Counted from the first letter of the stretch, positions 1-8,355 are shown. The stretch is 32,272 nt of DNA from Phycisphaerales bacterium (GCA_009692015.1 SIAB01000011.1:1-32272); one strand, 5' to 3'. Numbers and translations: made by a program. The notes: generated by a model from the letters alone, not told the origin.

Positions 1-1701
1 TTTCCGGCGCAATTGCAAACTGACCTGCGTTTCCAGCGGGACACCGACCGCAAGACGCGCCGGGGTCACGCCGCGGACGACGCCAAGACCTCAGCCGCGC
101 CCGTTCCATCCGCCCCCCGACCCTTGGTCGGTGCTGCGGCTGCTGCGGTTGCGGCGGCGCGCATCAAGCTGCGTCAGCAGGACACTGGCGCCAAGAATGC
201 CGATGCCAGCGCGGAAGATGATGATGGTCTCGACGATGACTTGCAAGGTTCGCTCGAGTTCGCGATTGCCGAGCCGAATCCGATCCGCATCGATGATCCA
301 ATTCGCATGTACCTCACCCAGATGGGATCGATCCCGCTCTTGACACGCGAGGAAGAAATCCGGCTCGCCAAGAAAATCGAGATGAGCCGTTACATCTTTC
401 GCCGCATGGTGCTCGAGAGCGATTTCTGCGCCCGTCAGGCTGTGGAGATTCTCCAGCAGGTTCATGAGGGCACGCTGCCCTTCGATCGGACGATGCGTAT
501 TTCCACGGCCGAGTCGAATGCCAAGGATCGCATCGCGGCCCGGATCCCATACAACCTCGCCACTGTTCGCACGAAATTTGAACAGAACGGAGAACTGTGG
601 AGTCAGCTCGAAACGGGCAACAATTCACCCGAGCGTGTCGAAGCGATCAATCAGAAACTCTGGGCGAATCGGCGGCGCATCGCCACCCTCATCGAAGAGT
701 GTTGTTTGCGAACGGGGCGCATTCAGCCGCTCATGCGCAAACTCAATTCGGTCAACCGCAAGTGTGAGGAGTTGACCCGCTTGATCGAACGGGCCGAGCA
801 GACGCCGGAGCGCTATGACTCAGAAGACACCCAGGTGCGCGTCGAGGAACTCGCCGGGCTCCAGAATTTGGTGCTCGAGACCCCCACCGCCCTCGCGGCA
901 CGGGTGCGGGCCATCGGTCGCATCTTTGTAGAACACGAACTGGCAAAGCGCGCGCTCTCCGGAGGCAATCTGCGGCTAGTGGTGTCGATTGCCAAGAAGT
1001 ATCGCAACCGTGGATTGCCCTTCCTGGACATCATCCAAGAGGGAAACACCGGACTGATGCGCGCCGTCGACAAGTACGAGTACAAGCGTGGTTACAAGTT
1101 CTCGACCTATGCCACCTGGTGGATTCGTCAGGCAATTACGCGGGCAATCGCCGACCATGCCCGCACGATTCGCGTCCCGGTGCACATGATCGAAACGATG
1201 TCGAAACTTCGCAATATCCAAAAGCATTTACTGCAGGAACTCGGTCATGAGCCCAATCACGACGAGATTGCGGCGAAGGCGAAGATGCCAGTCGAGGAAG
1301 TGAAGCGGGTGCTCAAGATCTCCCGGCATCCGATTTCACTCGATCGCCCGGTGGGTGAGAGCGAAGATTCGCACTTCGGCGACTTCATTGAGGATGTTGC
1401 GCAGGAAGCACCGAGCATCACGGCGGCAAGCGAGATGCTTCGATCGCGGATCAATGATGTGCTCAAGACGCTGACCTATCGCGAACGCGAGATTCTGAAA
1501 CTGAGGTACGGAATCGGTGATGGCTACACCTACACACTCGAAGAGGTTGGCCGTATTTTCAAGGTCACCCGCGAGCGCGTTCGACAGGTTGAAAGCAAGG
1601 CACTTCGCAAACTGCAGCATCCGGTGCGCCGTCAGCGGCTCACGAGTTTTATGCAGTCCGATGAGGGCGGCGACTTGGAGGCACCGATCACCGCAGAGTG
1701 A
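1..1701 (+). CDS. rpoD: RNA polymerase primary sigma factor (SigA/RpoD type), 5' partial
   Basis: Sigma-70 family factor that directs RNA polymerase to housekeeping promoters. Numbering from a TTG at 13, region 1.2 lies near residues 94-122 ([20 protein letters not shown]). Region 2 spans about 310-394, with the core-binding and -10 recognition segment ending in RVPVHMIE. Region 3 follows, and region 4 (about 482-560) carries the -35 helix-turn-helix with [18 protein letters not shown]. The non-conserved stretch between 1.2 and 2 is of RpoD size, so this is a primary-type factor rather than an ECF sigma. The frame is open to base 1 and no ATG with a ribosome site is visible. The true start is therefore probably upstream of the window, and the Ala-rich N-terminus may be incomplete. 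The stop codon directly abuts the stop of the convergent aldehyde dehydrogenase gene. Confidence 0.95.
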   Translation, partial: FPAQLQTDLRFQRDTDRKTRRGHAADDAKTSAAPVPSAPRPLVGAAAAAVAAARIKLRQQDTGAKNADASAEDDDGLDDDLQGSLEFAIAEPNPIRIDDPIRMYLTQMGSIPLLTREEEIRLAKKIEMSRYIFRRMVLESDFCARQAVEILQQVHEGTLPFDRTMRISTAESNAKDRIAARIPYNLATVRTKFEQNGELWSQLETGNNSPERVEAINQKLWANRRRIATLIEECCLRTGRIQPLMRKLNSVNRKCEELTRLIERAEQTPERYDSEDTQVRVEELAGLQNLVLETPTALAARVRAIGRIFVEHELAKRALSGGNLRLVVSIAKKYRNRGLPFLDIIQEGNTGLMRAVDKYEYKRGYKFSTYATWWIRQAITRAIADHARTIRVPVHMIETMSKLRNIQKHLLQELGHEPNHDEIAAKAKMPVEEVKRVLKISRHPISLDRPVGESEDSHFGDFIEDVAQEAPSITAASEMLRSRINDVLKTLTYREREILKLRYGIGDGYTYTLEEVGRIFKVTRERVRQVESKALRKLQHPVRRQRLTSFMQSDEGGDLEAPITAE

Positions 1702-3144
1702 TCAACTCACCCGCGTGGCGGTGCAGACATACTTCCAGGAGAGATACTCGTAGAGACCCCATCGACCGCCCTCGCGGCCGAAGCCGGACCATCCGCATCC
1801 GCCGAATGGGGCGAATGCATCGCTGATGACTCCGGTGTTCGCTCCCACGATCCCACAGTGGAGTTGGCGACTCACGCGGTCGAGGCGCGCCGCGTCGCTC
1901 GAGAAGGCGTAGGCGGCCAGTCCGTAGGGTGTGGCGTTTGCGATCCGGATGGCCTCTGCTTCGTCGCCGAACTTTGCGATGGGAGCAAGCGGTCCAAAGG
2001 TTTCTTCCTGAAAGCAGAGCATTTCTGGTGAGGCGTCGGCGAGTACCGTGGGAGCAAAAAATCTGTCGAGGCATCCGGTGACTGGGACCGTTGCGCCGCC
2101 TGCGAGCAGTTTGGCCCCCTTCGCGAGGGCATCATCGACCTGCGCGCGAACCCGCGCGACCGCAGTATCACTTATCAGCGGACCGATGCGCGTTGTGGGC
2201 TCGCAACCCTTTCCAATGGGAAGCGCGCGCGCCGCGGCGACGAAACGAGTCACGAACTGCTCATAGACCTCGGCGGCAACGAGGAAACGATTGGGGCAGA
2301 CGCAGGTCTGTCCCGCGACTCGGAACTTTCCCGCGATGGCGGCAGCCACAGCGGCCGGGATATCAGCGTCGCGAAAGACAATGAATGGAGCGTGCCCGCC
2401 GAGTTCGAGCGAGAGCCGAACAATCTGGTCTGCCGCAGCGTGCATGAGCAGTCGCCCCACCCGGGTGGATCCTGTGAAAGAGAGCTTGCGCACCCGACCA
2501 TCGCTCAGCCACGCCCGCGAAATGGCGGACGCATCACCCGTCACAAGATTGAAAGCGCCACTGGGCAGACCAGCATCCATCAAGACCTCGGCAAAGAGGA
2601 TTGCGGTGAGCGGCGTTTGTTCGGCAGGTTTGACGACCTGGGTACATCCCACTGCCAGAGCAGGGGCGGTCTTTCGCGCCAGCATGGCGAGTGGAAAATT
2701 CCAGGGGGTGATCGCCGCCACGACGCCGATTGGTTCTGGGATGGCAGCCAGCGATCGTGCTGGATTTCGCGAGGGGATCGATTCTTCGGCAAGCCGAATC
2801 GCTTCTTGTGCCGCCGAAAGAAAGTAGTCGGCGCTGTAGTCGATCTCGCCGTGAGATTCATCGAGTGGTTTGCCGTTTTCAGCGGTGATGATCGCGGCAA
2901 ATTCGTCCTTGCGCGCGCGCAGGGCATGGGCGATCGAGCCAAGCACAGTCGCGCGATCAGTCGTCGACCGCGCCGACCAATCACCAAGCGCACTGCTCGC
3001 GGCGTCGACCGCTTCCAGCGCCTCCTGCCCGCCGCTGCAGGGGACGCGCCCCAACTCGACTCCCGTTGCGGCGTCGCGCACTGCCATGGATGAACCATCC
3101 CGCGCGCCGCGCCATACGCCTGCGATGAGATTGGAAGTCTCCAT
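1702..3144 (-). CDS. gabD: NAD(P)-dependent succinate-semialdehyde dehydrogenase
   Basis: Aldehyde dehydrogenase superfamily protein of normal length (480 aa). It probably oxidises succinate semialdehyde to succinate in the cytoplasm, feeding 4-aminobutyrate or related carbon into the TCA cycle. Visible hallmarks are the cofactor-fold stretch AAITPWNFPLAM near 143-154, VVKPAEQTPL near 170-179, SFTGSTRVG near 222-230, the general base Glu247 in LELGG, and the nucleophile Cys281. Cys283 two residues later gives the C-V-C pattern typical of GabD-type SSADH, where the second Cys can form a regulatory disulfide. EETFGPLAPI is also present. The gene stands alone, with no transaminase nearby. The start at 3144 has only a poor Shine-Dalgarno but a TAGCCT hexamer 6 nt upstream, which suggests a leaderless mRNA. 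Substrate assignment is by family signature; another semialdehyde is possible. Confidence 0.9.
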   Translation of the reverse strand: METSNLIAGVWRGARDGSSMAVRDAATGVELGRVPCSGGQEALEAVDAASSALGDWSARSTTDRATVLGSIAHALRARKDEFAAIITAENGKPLDESHGEIDYSADYFLSAAQEAIRLAEESIPSRNPARSLAAIPEPIGVVAAITPWNFPLAMLARKTAPALAVGCTQVVKPAEQTPLTAILFAEVLMDAGLPSGAFNLVTGDASAISRAWLSDGRVRKLSFTGSTRVGRLLMHAAADQIVRLSLELGGHAPFIVFRDADIPAAVAAAIAGKFRVAGQTCVCPNRFLVAAEVYEQFVTRFVAAARALPIGKGCEPTTRIGPLISDTAVARVRAQVDDALAKGAKLLAGGATVPVTGCLDRFFAPTVLADASPEMLCFQEETFGPLAPIAKFGDEAEAIRIANATPYGLAAYAFSSDAARLDRVSRQLHCGIVGANTGVISDAFAPFGGCGWSGFGREGGRWGLYEYLSWKYVCTATRVS

Positions 3145-3150
3145 TCCCTC

Positions 3151-3156
3151 AGGCTA
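3151..3156 (-). promoter_or_regulatory. Putative -10 element of gabD (leaderless)
   Basis: Read on the minus strand this is TAGCCT, followed by 6 nt and then the gabD ATG. Transcription would begin at or within a base or two of the start codon. No -35 match is evident. The same hexamer at the same distance precedes the asparaginase-like gene. Confidence 0.4.
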
Positions 3157-3163
3157 ACAGCGC

Positions 3164-3169
3164 TACACT
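3164..3169 (+). promoter_or_regulatory. Putative -10 element of the WXG100-like locus (leaderless)
   Basis: TACACT preceded by CGC, followed by 6 nt and the ATG at 3176. There is no Shine-Dalgarno in the gap, so the first gene of the type VII-like locus is probably translated from a leaderless transcript. This element and the gabD -10 lie 8 bp apart on opposite strands within a 31-bp intergenic region. Confidence 0.4.
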
Positions 3170-3175
3170 CACGGT

Positions 3176-3448
3176 ATGGCACGGGCAGTGGTCGATCCCA
3201 ATGAACTGCGGCGATTTGCAGCCGATTTGCGCAAGTTCAATCAGGATCTGCAATCTGGAATCTCAACGATCGGTGGGCGAATGAATACCCTCGCCCAAAC
3301 CTGGCGAGATCAAGAACAGCAGAAGTTCGCCGAAGAATTCGACCAGACCCTGAAGGTCTTGCAGCGACTGATGAAGGTCAGCGAGGAGCACATTCCGTTC
3401 CTGCTGCGCAAGGCAGATCGAATCGACGAATATCTCCAGCAGCGCTAG
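3176..3448 (+). CDS. WXG100/ESAT-6-like small helical protein
   Basis: A 90-aa protein without signal peptide or membrane segment. Its layout is that of WXG100 proteins: a first helix (about 8-38), a central Trp turn at 43-45, and a second helix (about 46-88). The turn reads W-R-D instead of W-x-G. The C-terminus carries R78-x-A-D-x-I-D-x-Y-L87, a motif repeated in the next gene. WXG100 proteins are substrates or structural partners of type VII secretion ATPases, and here an EccC-like ATPase is encoded 870 bp downstream on the same strand. The canonical C-terminal export signal YxxxD/E is not present (Tyr86 is followed by LQQR). I infer a role as substrate or assembly partner of the downstream ATPase. 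The family call rests on size, the Trp turn and context. Confidence 0.7.
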   Translation: MARAVVDPNELRRFAADLRKFNQDLQSGISTIGGRMNTLAQTWRDQEQQKFAEEFDQTLKVLQRLMKVSEEHIPFLLRKADRIDEYLQQR

Positions 3449-3458
3449 GCCTCCTGCG

Positions 3459-4079
3459 ATGGATACCGGCGCCAACCTCCGCGACACCCGAACCATCATG
3501 GCGGCCAAGGCGGTTCTGACCAAGGCTGCGCGAAGTTTTGGGTCGGCGATTGAAGAGTCGCAGTCAGACGCGGAGCGATTCGGAATGTGGCTCACGGGCG
3601 AGGGTCCCACTTTCTGGGAGGGTCAGCGCCGCAAGCTGACAGAAAAACTGAACATCGATCGCGCCGCGCTTTTCCGAAAGCAGATTCAGATGACCGCTGA
3701 TGGGCGGCCGCCCTCGACCGTCGATGAGAAGAAGGCCGTGGTTCGTGCCGAGCACGCTGTCCGTCATGCCGAGCATTGCCTGCGCGAGTTGCGGAGGTGG
3801 TCCATCGAATATCAGCGCGTACTGGCTCAATTTCGGGCCGGGATGGGGCCCCTCTCAACCTATGTCGACCAGATCGTGCCCGCTGCGGTGATCGCGCTCA
3901 ATCGCATGGCTGAGTCGATTGATGCCTACATCTCGACCGCCCCCGCTGCGGTTGACGATACAGCCCAAACGGCCGGCGACCAGACTGCGATTCGCGATCC
4001 AGCGAGCGCTCAACAGCCTGATCAATCGATGCGCCGCGGAGGATCGGACGCTCGGCCCGAGAATCCCCCCAATGAGTGA
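3459..4079 (+). CDS. Helical protein with W-E-G motif, partner in type VII-like locus
   Basis: A 206-aa protein of no named family that I recognise. It is mostly helical and charged, with no signal peptide or membrane helix. Residues 36-60 contain two Trp (44 and 53), the second in a W53-E-G55 turn. A long helical region covers about 56-160, and the last 45 residues are a disordered Pro/Ala/Gln/Asp-rich tail. Residues 149-158 (R-M-A-E-S-I-D-A-Y-I) match the C-terminal motif of the preceding 90-aa protein at five of ten positions with conservative changes elsewhere, suggesting shared ancestry of the final helix. The gene starts 10 nt after the preceding stop and overlaps the next gene by 8 nt, so co-expression is likely. 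A larger WXG-like substrate, chaperone or adaptor for the ATPase would fit. Function is unproven. Confidence 0.75.
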   Translation: MDTGANLRDTRTIMAAKAVLTKAARSFGSAIEESQSDAERFGMWLTGEGPTFWEGQRRKLTEKLNIDRAALFRKQIQMTADGRPPSTVDEKKAVVRAEHAVRHAEHCLRELRRWSIEYQRVLAQFRAGMGPLSTYVDQIVPAAVIALNRMAESIDAYISTAPAAVDDTAQTAGDQTAIRDPASAQQPDQSMRRGGSDARPENPPNE

Positions 4080-4290
4080 CGCAACCCACAAGGCGAAACT
4101 GAAGGACACGGTGCGCGTGCTCCGCGAGCAGTGGCGCACGCTGCGACAGGATTGGAACGACCCCGCGAGCGCCGCAATGGAGCGCGACGCGGTCGATCCC
4201 GCAGACGACGCCGTTCGGATCGCGATTCTCGCGCTCGACCAACTCGCAGAAGCAGTTTCGCGGGCGCGCCGTGACTGCGATGCACGGTAA
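4072..4290 (+). CDS. Small 72-aa helical protein in type VII-like locus
   Basis: Starts at an ATG inside the end of the 206-aa gene (8-nt overlap, different frame), which points to translational coupling. The 72-aa product is soluble and helical: a first helix (about 6-27), a Trp turn W28-N-D30, and a second helix (about 44-68). Its second helix, AILALDQLAEAV, resembles AVIALNRMAESI of the 206-aa protein. The W-x-D turn echoes the W-R-D of the 90-aa protein. This makes it a candidate third member of a set of related helical-hairpin proteins. The downstream ATPase gene begins 26 nt later. No known family is recognised. The start and reality of the gene rest on the tight overlap, the coherent helical pattern and lack of any competing gene in 4080-4316. 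Confidence 0.6.
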   Translation: MSDATHKAKLKDTVRVLREQWRTLRQDWNDPASAAMERDAVDPADDAVRIAILALDQLAEAVSRARRDCDAR

Positions 4291-4315
4291 CGCGATCGAC
4301 TGGCGCGCTTTCTCT

Positions 4316-4321
4316 TATGAT
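4316..4321 (+). promoter_or_regulatory. Possible -10 element before the EccC-like ATPase
   Basis: TATGAT, the same hexamer found before both tRNA genes, lies 7 nt before an ATG at 4329. It overlaps the first in-frame ATG at 4317. If used, it would give a leaderless internal transcript starting the protein at 4329. No -35 is evident. Confidence 0.3.
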
Positions 4322-7300
4322 TCGCAGCATGGCGTCGTCTACCGGTGATCAACAGACGCTCCGCGGTCAGGACCTTCCCATTTTGGGAGGGCGCATTCTG
4401 AAAACTCTCATGGATGCCACGGCGGCGCGACTTGAAGCGGAGCGGTCGCTCGCAGCGTTTCTGGTTGACGCGCAGGATCCCGAGTCGCGTCGGCATGCGG
4501 AGGAATTGAATCGAGCGCGGGAATCCCGCGATCACGGTCGCGTCGAAATCCTTGAAAAACAAGTGGCCGCGCGGGCTGCGGCAGAGCGCCGCGCCGGGCG
4601 AGCCGGCACGACCATCGATGTGCGCGAGCGCGCTTCTCTCGACTCCGTTTCAGAGGCGTGCGAGAAACGGCTCGACTCGATCGCCTTGGATCACGAGACC
4701 ACGACATGGACTGCCGATGCGGTCTACGAGAACCTCGAGCCGCGGCCACGCATCGACTTTGAAACTGCGCGCGCGGCGATCGAGACGCGCTCACAGGAGA
4801 TCGCGGCGGTGGCTGAACAAGTCGAGCGACTTCTCAACCGGGCGCTGATCCGCGTGAATCGGATGGACGAATCGATCACGCGCGGTGCCCCTGACCTGGG
4901 TAACCGAAGCTGCGCGCGGCTCGAAGAGCAATTCGTTCTCGCAAGGCGGGTCCTCGAAGGTGTTCGCAAGGAGTCGGTTGCCCTCATCATGCGCAATTGG
5001 CTCTCACACTTCGCTCTGGCGGCGGTGGTGATCGCCGCCCTCTACGTCGCCCGCGGTCTGGCGGTGGGAACGGACTTCTCGTTCAATCGGGCGCTGTTTG
5101 GTGCTGCCATCGGTCTCCTCCTGCTCATCCAAATCGTGGTGTGGTACTGGGCCGGGCGGCGGTTGGTGGGATTCGCAGCGGCGATCACAACCATTCGCGC
5201 AACCGCGCTTGAATTGCAGCAACTCGCACTGGTGGGGGCGGCCCAACTGCGAAAGGAGCAGGAGACTGTCTTTCGCAGGCAGCATCGCGCGGAACGCTCC
5301 GCAGTCGACCTCGCGGCGCAACCGAAGCGACAGGAGGCCGCGGCCCGCGCCGCATCGCGCAGCGAGGAGATACGCGCGATTGCCCTGCGCGTGCGCCGTG
5401 CCGCGGTCGAACAAGGTGAAGCTGCGCTTCAGCAGGTCGAAGCGGATGCCTCGCGCGCATTTGAGACTCTTCACCTTCAGTACGACGCGGATCTCGATGC
5501 GGAAGAGACGCGTCATGCCAATCGGCTTCGCGAGATCGCCGCCGTCCACGCAGCTCGCAACGAACTGCTACGGAGTGAATGGAAGGCAGCGCGGGACCAG
5601 ATCAGAGCCGACACGAAGAGTGTGACGTCCATCGAGCAGCAACTCTTTCCCGCGTGGGCTCATCCTTCGTGGGAACGATTTGCGGGGCAGGCAGAATCAA
5701 TCGGTGGGGCGCGGCTGGGAACGCTGACCATTCCAATGCACGCGATTCCTGGAGCGCTCCCGGTTGATCCCGACCTGGCGTGGCCCGCTGGATCCCCGCG
5801 AATCCTGAATGTTCCAATCGCACTTTCGTTTCCCTCTAACGCGTCGCTGCTGATCGAGACGGGCCAGGAGGGGCGCACGGCTGGGATCGCCCTTCTGCAG
5901 GAAACGATCCTGCGAATCTTGACGGCGCTGCCACCCGGTCGCGCCCGATTCACCATCATCGATCCCGTGGGTCTCGGCGAACCCTTCGCAGCATTCATGC
6001 ACTTGACGGATGAGGCGGAGCATGTGATCGGCGAGCGAATCTGGACGGATCCGCGGCACATCGAGCAGCGGCTCGTCGCGCTCTGCGAGCACATGGAGAC
6101 TGTGATTCAGAAATTCTTGCGAAACGAATTCGAAGACATCGATGCCTACAACGCGCAGGCGGGAGAAATCGCCGAGTCCTATCGCTTCCTGGTGCTGGCG
6201 GATTTCCCCACTGGACTTTCGGACACCGCTGCCCGACGGCTGGCGAGCATCGTTAACAGCGGCGCGCGCTGCGGTGTCTTCACGATCATTCTGCGCGACA
6301 CCCGCCAGCCCGTGCCGCCGGAGATTGACATCGCCGACATCCGCAGTCGATCGCTCTGCGTCCACTGGAGCGATGAACGCCTGGTGGTGAGCGCCGCCCC
6401 CTTCAAGGACTTCGCCTTCACCGCCGGATCGGTGCCCGCGAGCGATGCCATGATCGCGCTTCTGCGGCGAATCGGCACGACGGCAAAGAACGCCCGGCGC
6501 GTCGAGGTGCCCTTCGCCGCCATCGCCCCCCGCGAGGAGGAGATTTGGACTGAGTCTGCGTCACGGTCGATCTCGGTTGCACTCGGACGGGCTGGGGCGA
6601 TGCGACTTCAGGCGATCACCCTTGGCGTTGGGACGAGTCAACACGCACTGATCGCGGGCAAGACAGGTTCTGGAAAGTCGACCTTGCTCCACGCGCTGAT
6701 CACCAATCTCGCCCTGCGCTACAGCCCGGATGAAGCCGAGTTATGGTTGGTCGACTTCAAGAAGGGTGTTGAGTTCCGCACCTACGCGACCAATCAACTC
6801 CCCCACGCCCGCGCCGTTGCCATCGAGAGCGACCGCGAGTTTGGACTCTCGGTGCTGCGCGGGCTCGACGGTGAACTGCGACGCCGCGGCGACATCTTTC
6901 GCGATCGATCGGTGCAGGATCTTGGCGGCTACCGGCGGCTTGGCCTGGCCGAAGTGATCCCGCGCACTTTGCTGATCATCGACGAGTTTCAGGAACTCTT
7001 CACGGAAGATGACAAGGTCTCCGAAGAATCCGCTCTCCTTCTTGATCGCCTGGTGCGGCAGGGTCGGGCGTTTGGAATCCATGTGATTCTCGGATCGCAG
7101 ACGCTTGGTGGTGCCTACTCAATCGCCCGCGCCACGATGGGGCAGATGGCAATTCGTATCGCCCTGCAGTGCAACGAGGCAGACTCGCAGCTCATTCTTG
7201 CCGATGACAATGTTGCCGCACGCCACCTGTCGAGGCCAGGCGAAGCGATCTATAACGATGCCGGTGGTCTCGCCGAGGGCAACAACCCATTCCAAGTTGT

Positions 7301-8243
7301 CTGGCTGCCTGATGATGAACGGGATCGCTTGCTTGCCAAGCTGCGGGATCGCGTTGCGAAGTCGCCGCCGTCGAACCGACCACCGATGATCGTGTTTGAG
7401 GGAAGCGCCGCCGCGCTGCTCGAAGAGAACCGACTGATGCAGCGGGCGAGATCTATGCGCAGCAAGCACGCTGCACCTGCGACGCCCCTGCTCTGGTTCG
7501 GCGATGCGATCTCGATCAAGGATCCCACTGCGGTGGCGCTCCGTCGACAAACCGGAACCAACATCATGATCGTCGGTCAGCGCGAGGACGCGGCTCTGGG
7601 AATTTCAGCGGGAGTGCTGGTCTCACTCGCGGCGCAGATTCCCGCAGGTCACTGCCAAGTGCACCTGATCGACGGCACGCCGCCGGATGCCCCCGAGTTT
7701 GGAAAACTGGCATCATTGCATCAGCAGCTGCGGCTTGGGGGGTCCTGTGGCGGACTCCGGGACTGCGATTCAATTCTGGCAACCGTCGCCGCCGAACTCG
7801 TCAAGCGCCAATCTGACCACAGCACGCTCGCGCCGACCTGGCTGGTGCTCGTCCACGCCGCACATCGGTTCCGTTCGCTGCGACGCAACGAGGAGGACTT
7901 TGGTTATGGATCGACCAGTGAGAAGGCTCCGACCGCAGACAAGCTGCTGGCGACCGTCGCGCGCGATGGGCCGCAGGTTGGCATCCATGTCCTGGTGACC
8001 TGCGATGGCGCGACCAACTTGGCGCGAACATTCGATCGCAACGCCATTCGCGAGTTTGAGTGGCGACTGCTCTTCCAAGTCAGCGCTTCTGATTCCAGCA
8101 CCTTGATCGACTCGCCGATCGCGAGCAGACTCGGTCCACAGCGGGCTCTCTTGCACAACGAAGAGACAGCCATTCAAGAGAAGTTCCGTCCCTACGCCTG
8201 GCCCGAGCCGCGCTGGATTGAACAATTCATGGCCGCGGATTGA
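4317..8243 (+). CDS. FtsK/SpoIIIE-type membrane ATPase, EccC/EssC-like, type VII secretion
   Basis: A 1308-aa motor ATPase, close to EccC/EssC length. The order is: an Arg/Glu-rich helical region (1-225), a two-helix membrane hairpin (about 229-250 and 259-279), and a second long coiled-coil-like region (about 281-450). Three FtsK-like modules follow. The first is degenerate, with GQEGRTAG at 516-523 where a P-loop would be. The second is intact, with GKTGSGKST at 781-789 and Walker B LLIIDEFQELF (D889, E890), followed by an EccC-like LADDN...SRPGEA segment. The third is degenerate, with GQREDAALG from 1087. Tandem modules and the membrane hairpin separate it from DNA-pumping FtsK, and no gamma domain is present. 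Start is uncertain: ATG 4317 or ATG 4329, neither with a Shine-Dalgarno. It probably drives export of the proteins encoded upstream. Confidence 0.85.
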   Translation: MIRSMASSTGDQQTLRGQDLPILGGRILKTLMDATAARLEAERSLAAFLVDAQDPESRRHAEELNRARESRDHGRVEILEKQVAARAAAERRAGRAGTTIDVRERASLDSVSEACEKRLDSIALDHETTTWTADAVYENLEPRPRIDFETARAAIETRSQEIAAVAEQVERLLNRALIRVNRMDESITRGAPDLGNRSCARLEEQFVLARRVLEGVRKESVALIMRNWLSHFALAAVVIAALYVARGLAVGTDFSFNRALFGAAIGLLLLIQIVVWYWAGRRLVGFAAAITTIRATALELQQLALVGAAQLRKEQETVFRRQHRAERSAVDLAAQPKRQEAAARAASRSEEIRAIALRVRRAAVEQGEAALQQVEADASRAFETLHLQYDADLDAEETRHANRLREIAAVHAARNELLRSEWKAARDQIRADTKSVTSIEQQLFPAWAHPSWERFAGQAESIGGARLGTLTIPMHAIPGALPVDPDLAWPAGSPRILNVPIALSFPSNASLLIETGQEGRTAGIALLQETILRILTALPPGRARFTIIDPVGLGEPFAAFMHLTDEAEHVIGERIWTDPRHIEQRLVALCEHMETVIQKFLRNEFEDIDAYNAQAGEIAESYRFLVLADFPTGLSDTAARRLASIVNSGARCGVFTIILRDTRQPVPPEIDIADIRSRSLCVHWSDERLVVSAAPFKDFAFTAGSVPASDAMIALLRRIGTTAKNARRVEVPFAAIAPREEEIWTESASRSISVALGRAGAMRLQAITLGVGTSQHALIAGKTGSGKSTLLHALITNLALRYSPDEAELWLVDFKKGVEFRTYATNQLPHARAVAIESDREFGLSVLRGLDGELRRRGDIFRDRSVQDLGGYRRLGLAEVIPRTLLIIDEFQELFTEDDKVSEESALLLDRLVRQGRAFGIHVILGSQTLGGAYSIARATMGQMAIRIALQCNEADSQLILADDNVAARHLSRPGEAIYNDAGGLAEGNNPFQVVWLPDDERDRLLAKLRDRVAKSPPSNRPPMIVFEGSAAALLEENRLMQRARSMRSKHAAPATPLLWFGDAISIKDPTAVALRRQTGTNIMIVGQREDAALGISAGVLVSLAAQIPAGHCQVHLIDGTPPDAPEFGKLASLHQQLRLGGSCGGLRDCDSILATVAAELVKRQSDHSTLAPTWLVLVHAAHRFRSLRRNEEDFGYGSTSEKAPTADKLLATVARDGPQVGIHVLVTCDGATNLARTFDRNAIREFEWRLLFQVSASDSSTLIDSPIASRLGPQRALLHNEETAIQEKFRPYAWPEPRWIEQFMAAD

Positions 8244-8265
8244 GCAGTTTTGCGCCTGCTTTCGC

Positions 8266-8271
8266 TATGAT
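8266..8271 (+). promoter_or_regulatory. Putative -10 element of tRNA-Val
   Basis: TATGAT within GCTATGATCC, ending exactly 10 nt before the mature tRNA 5' end. The same sequence at the same distance precedes tRNA-Arg at 26476. There is no convincing -35 at the usual spacing. Confidence 0.55.
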
Positions 8272-8281
8272 CCCGCCTCTT

Positions 8282-8355
8282 GGGCGCTTAGCTCAGTTGG
8301 CTAGAGCACTGCCCTTACATGGCAGGTGTCACAGGTTCGAATCCTGTAGCGCTCA
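8282..8355 (+). tRNA. tRNA-Val (anticodon TAC)
   Basis: A 74-nt cloverleaf. The acceptor stem GGGCGCT pairs with AGCGCTC (one G-U). The D arm is GCTC...GAGC, the anticodon stem CTGCC/GGCAG with loop CTTACAT gives anticodon TAC, and the T arm is ACAGG-TTCGAAT-CCTGT. The discriminator base is A, and CCA is not encoded. An open frame from 8240 passes through it, but this is not coding. Confidence 0.97.

Noticed and set aside
3459-4079. 206-aa protein as a toxin or LXG-type effector
   Set aside because: It has no C-terminal toxin-like domain, no polymorphic junction and no immunity-like gene behind it. The tail is low-complexity.
4317-8243. The large ATPase as the cell-division DNA translocase FtsK
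   Set aside because: It has only two membrane helices in mid-N-terminus, tandem ATPase-like modules and no gamma winged-helix domain. WXG100-like genes lie upstream.
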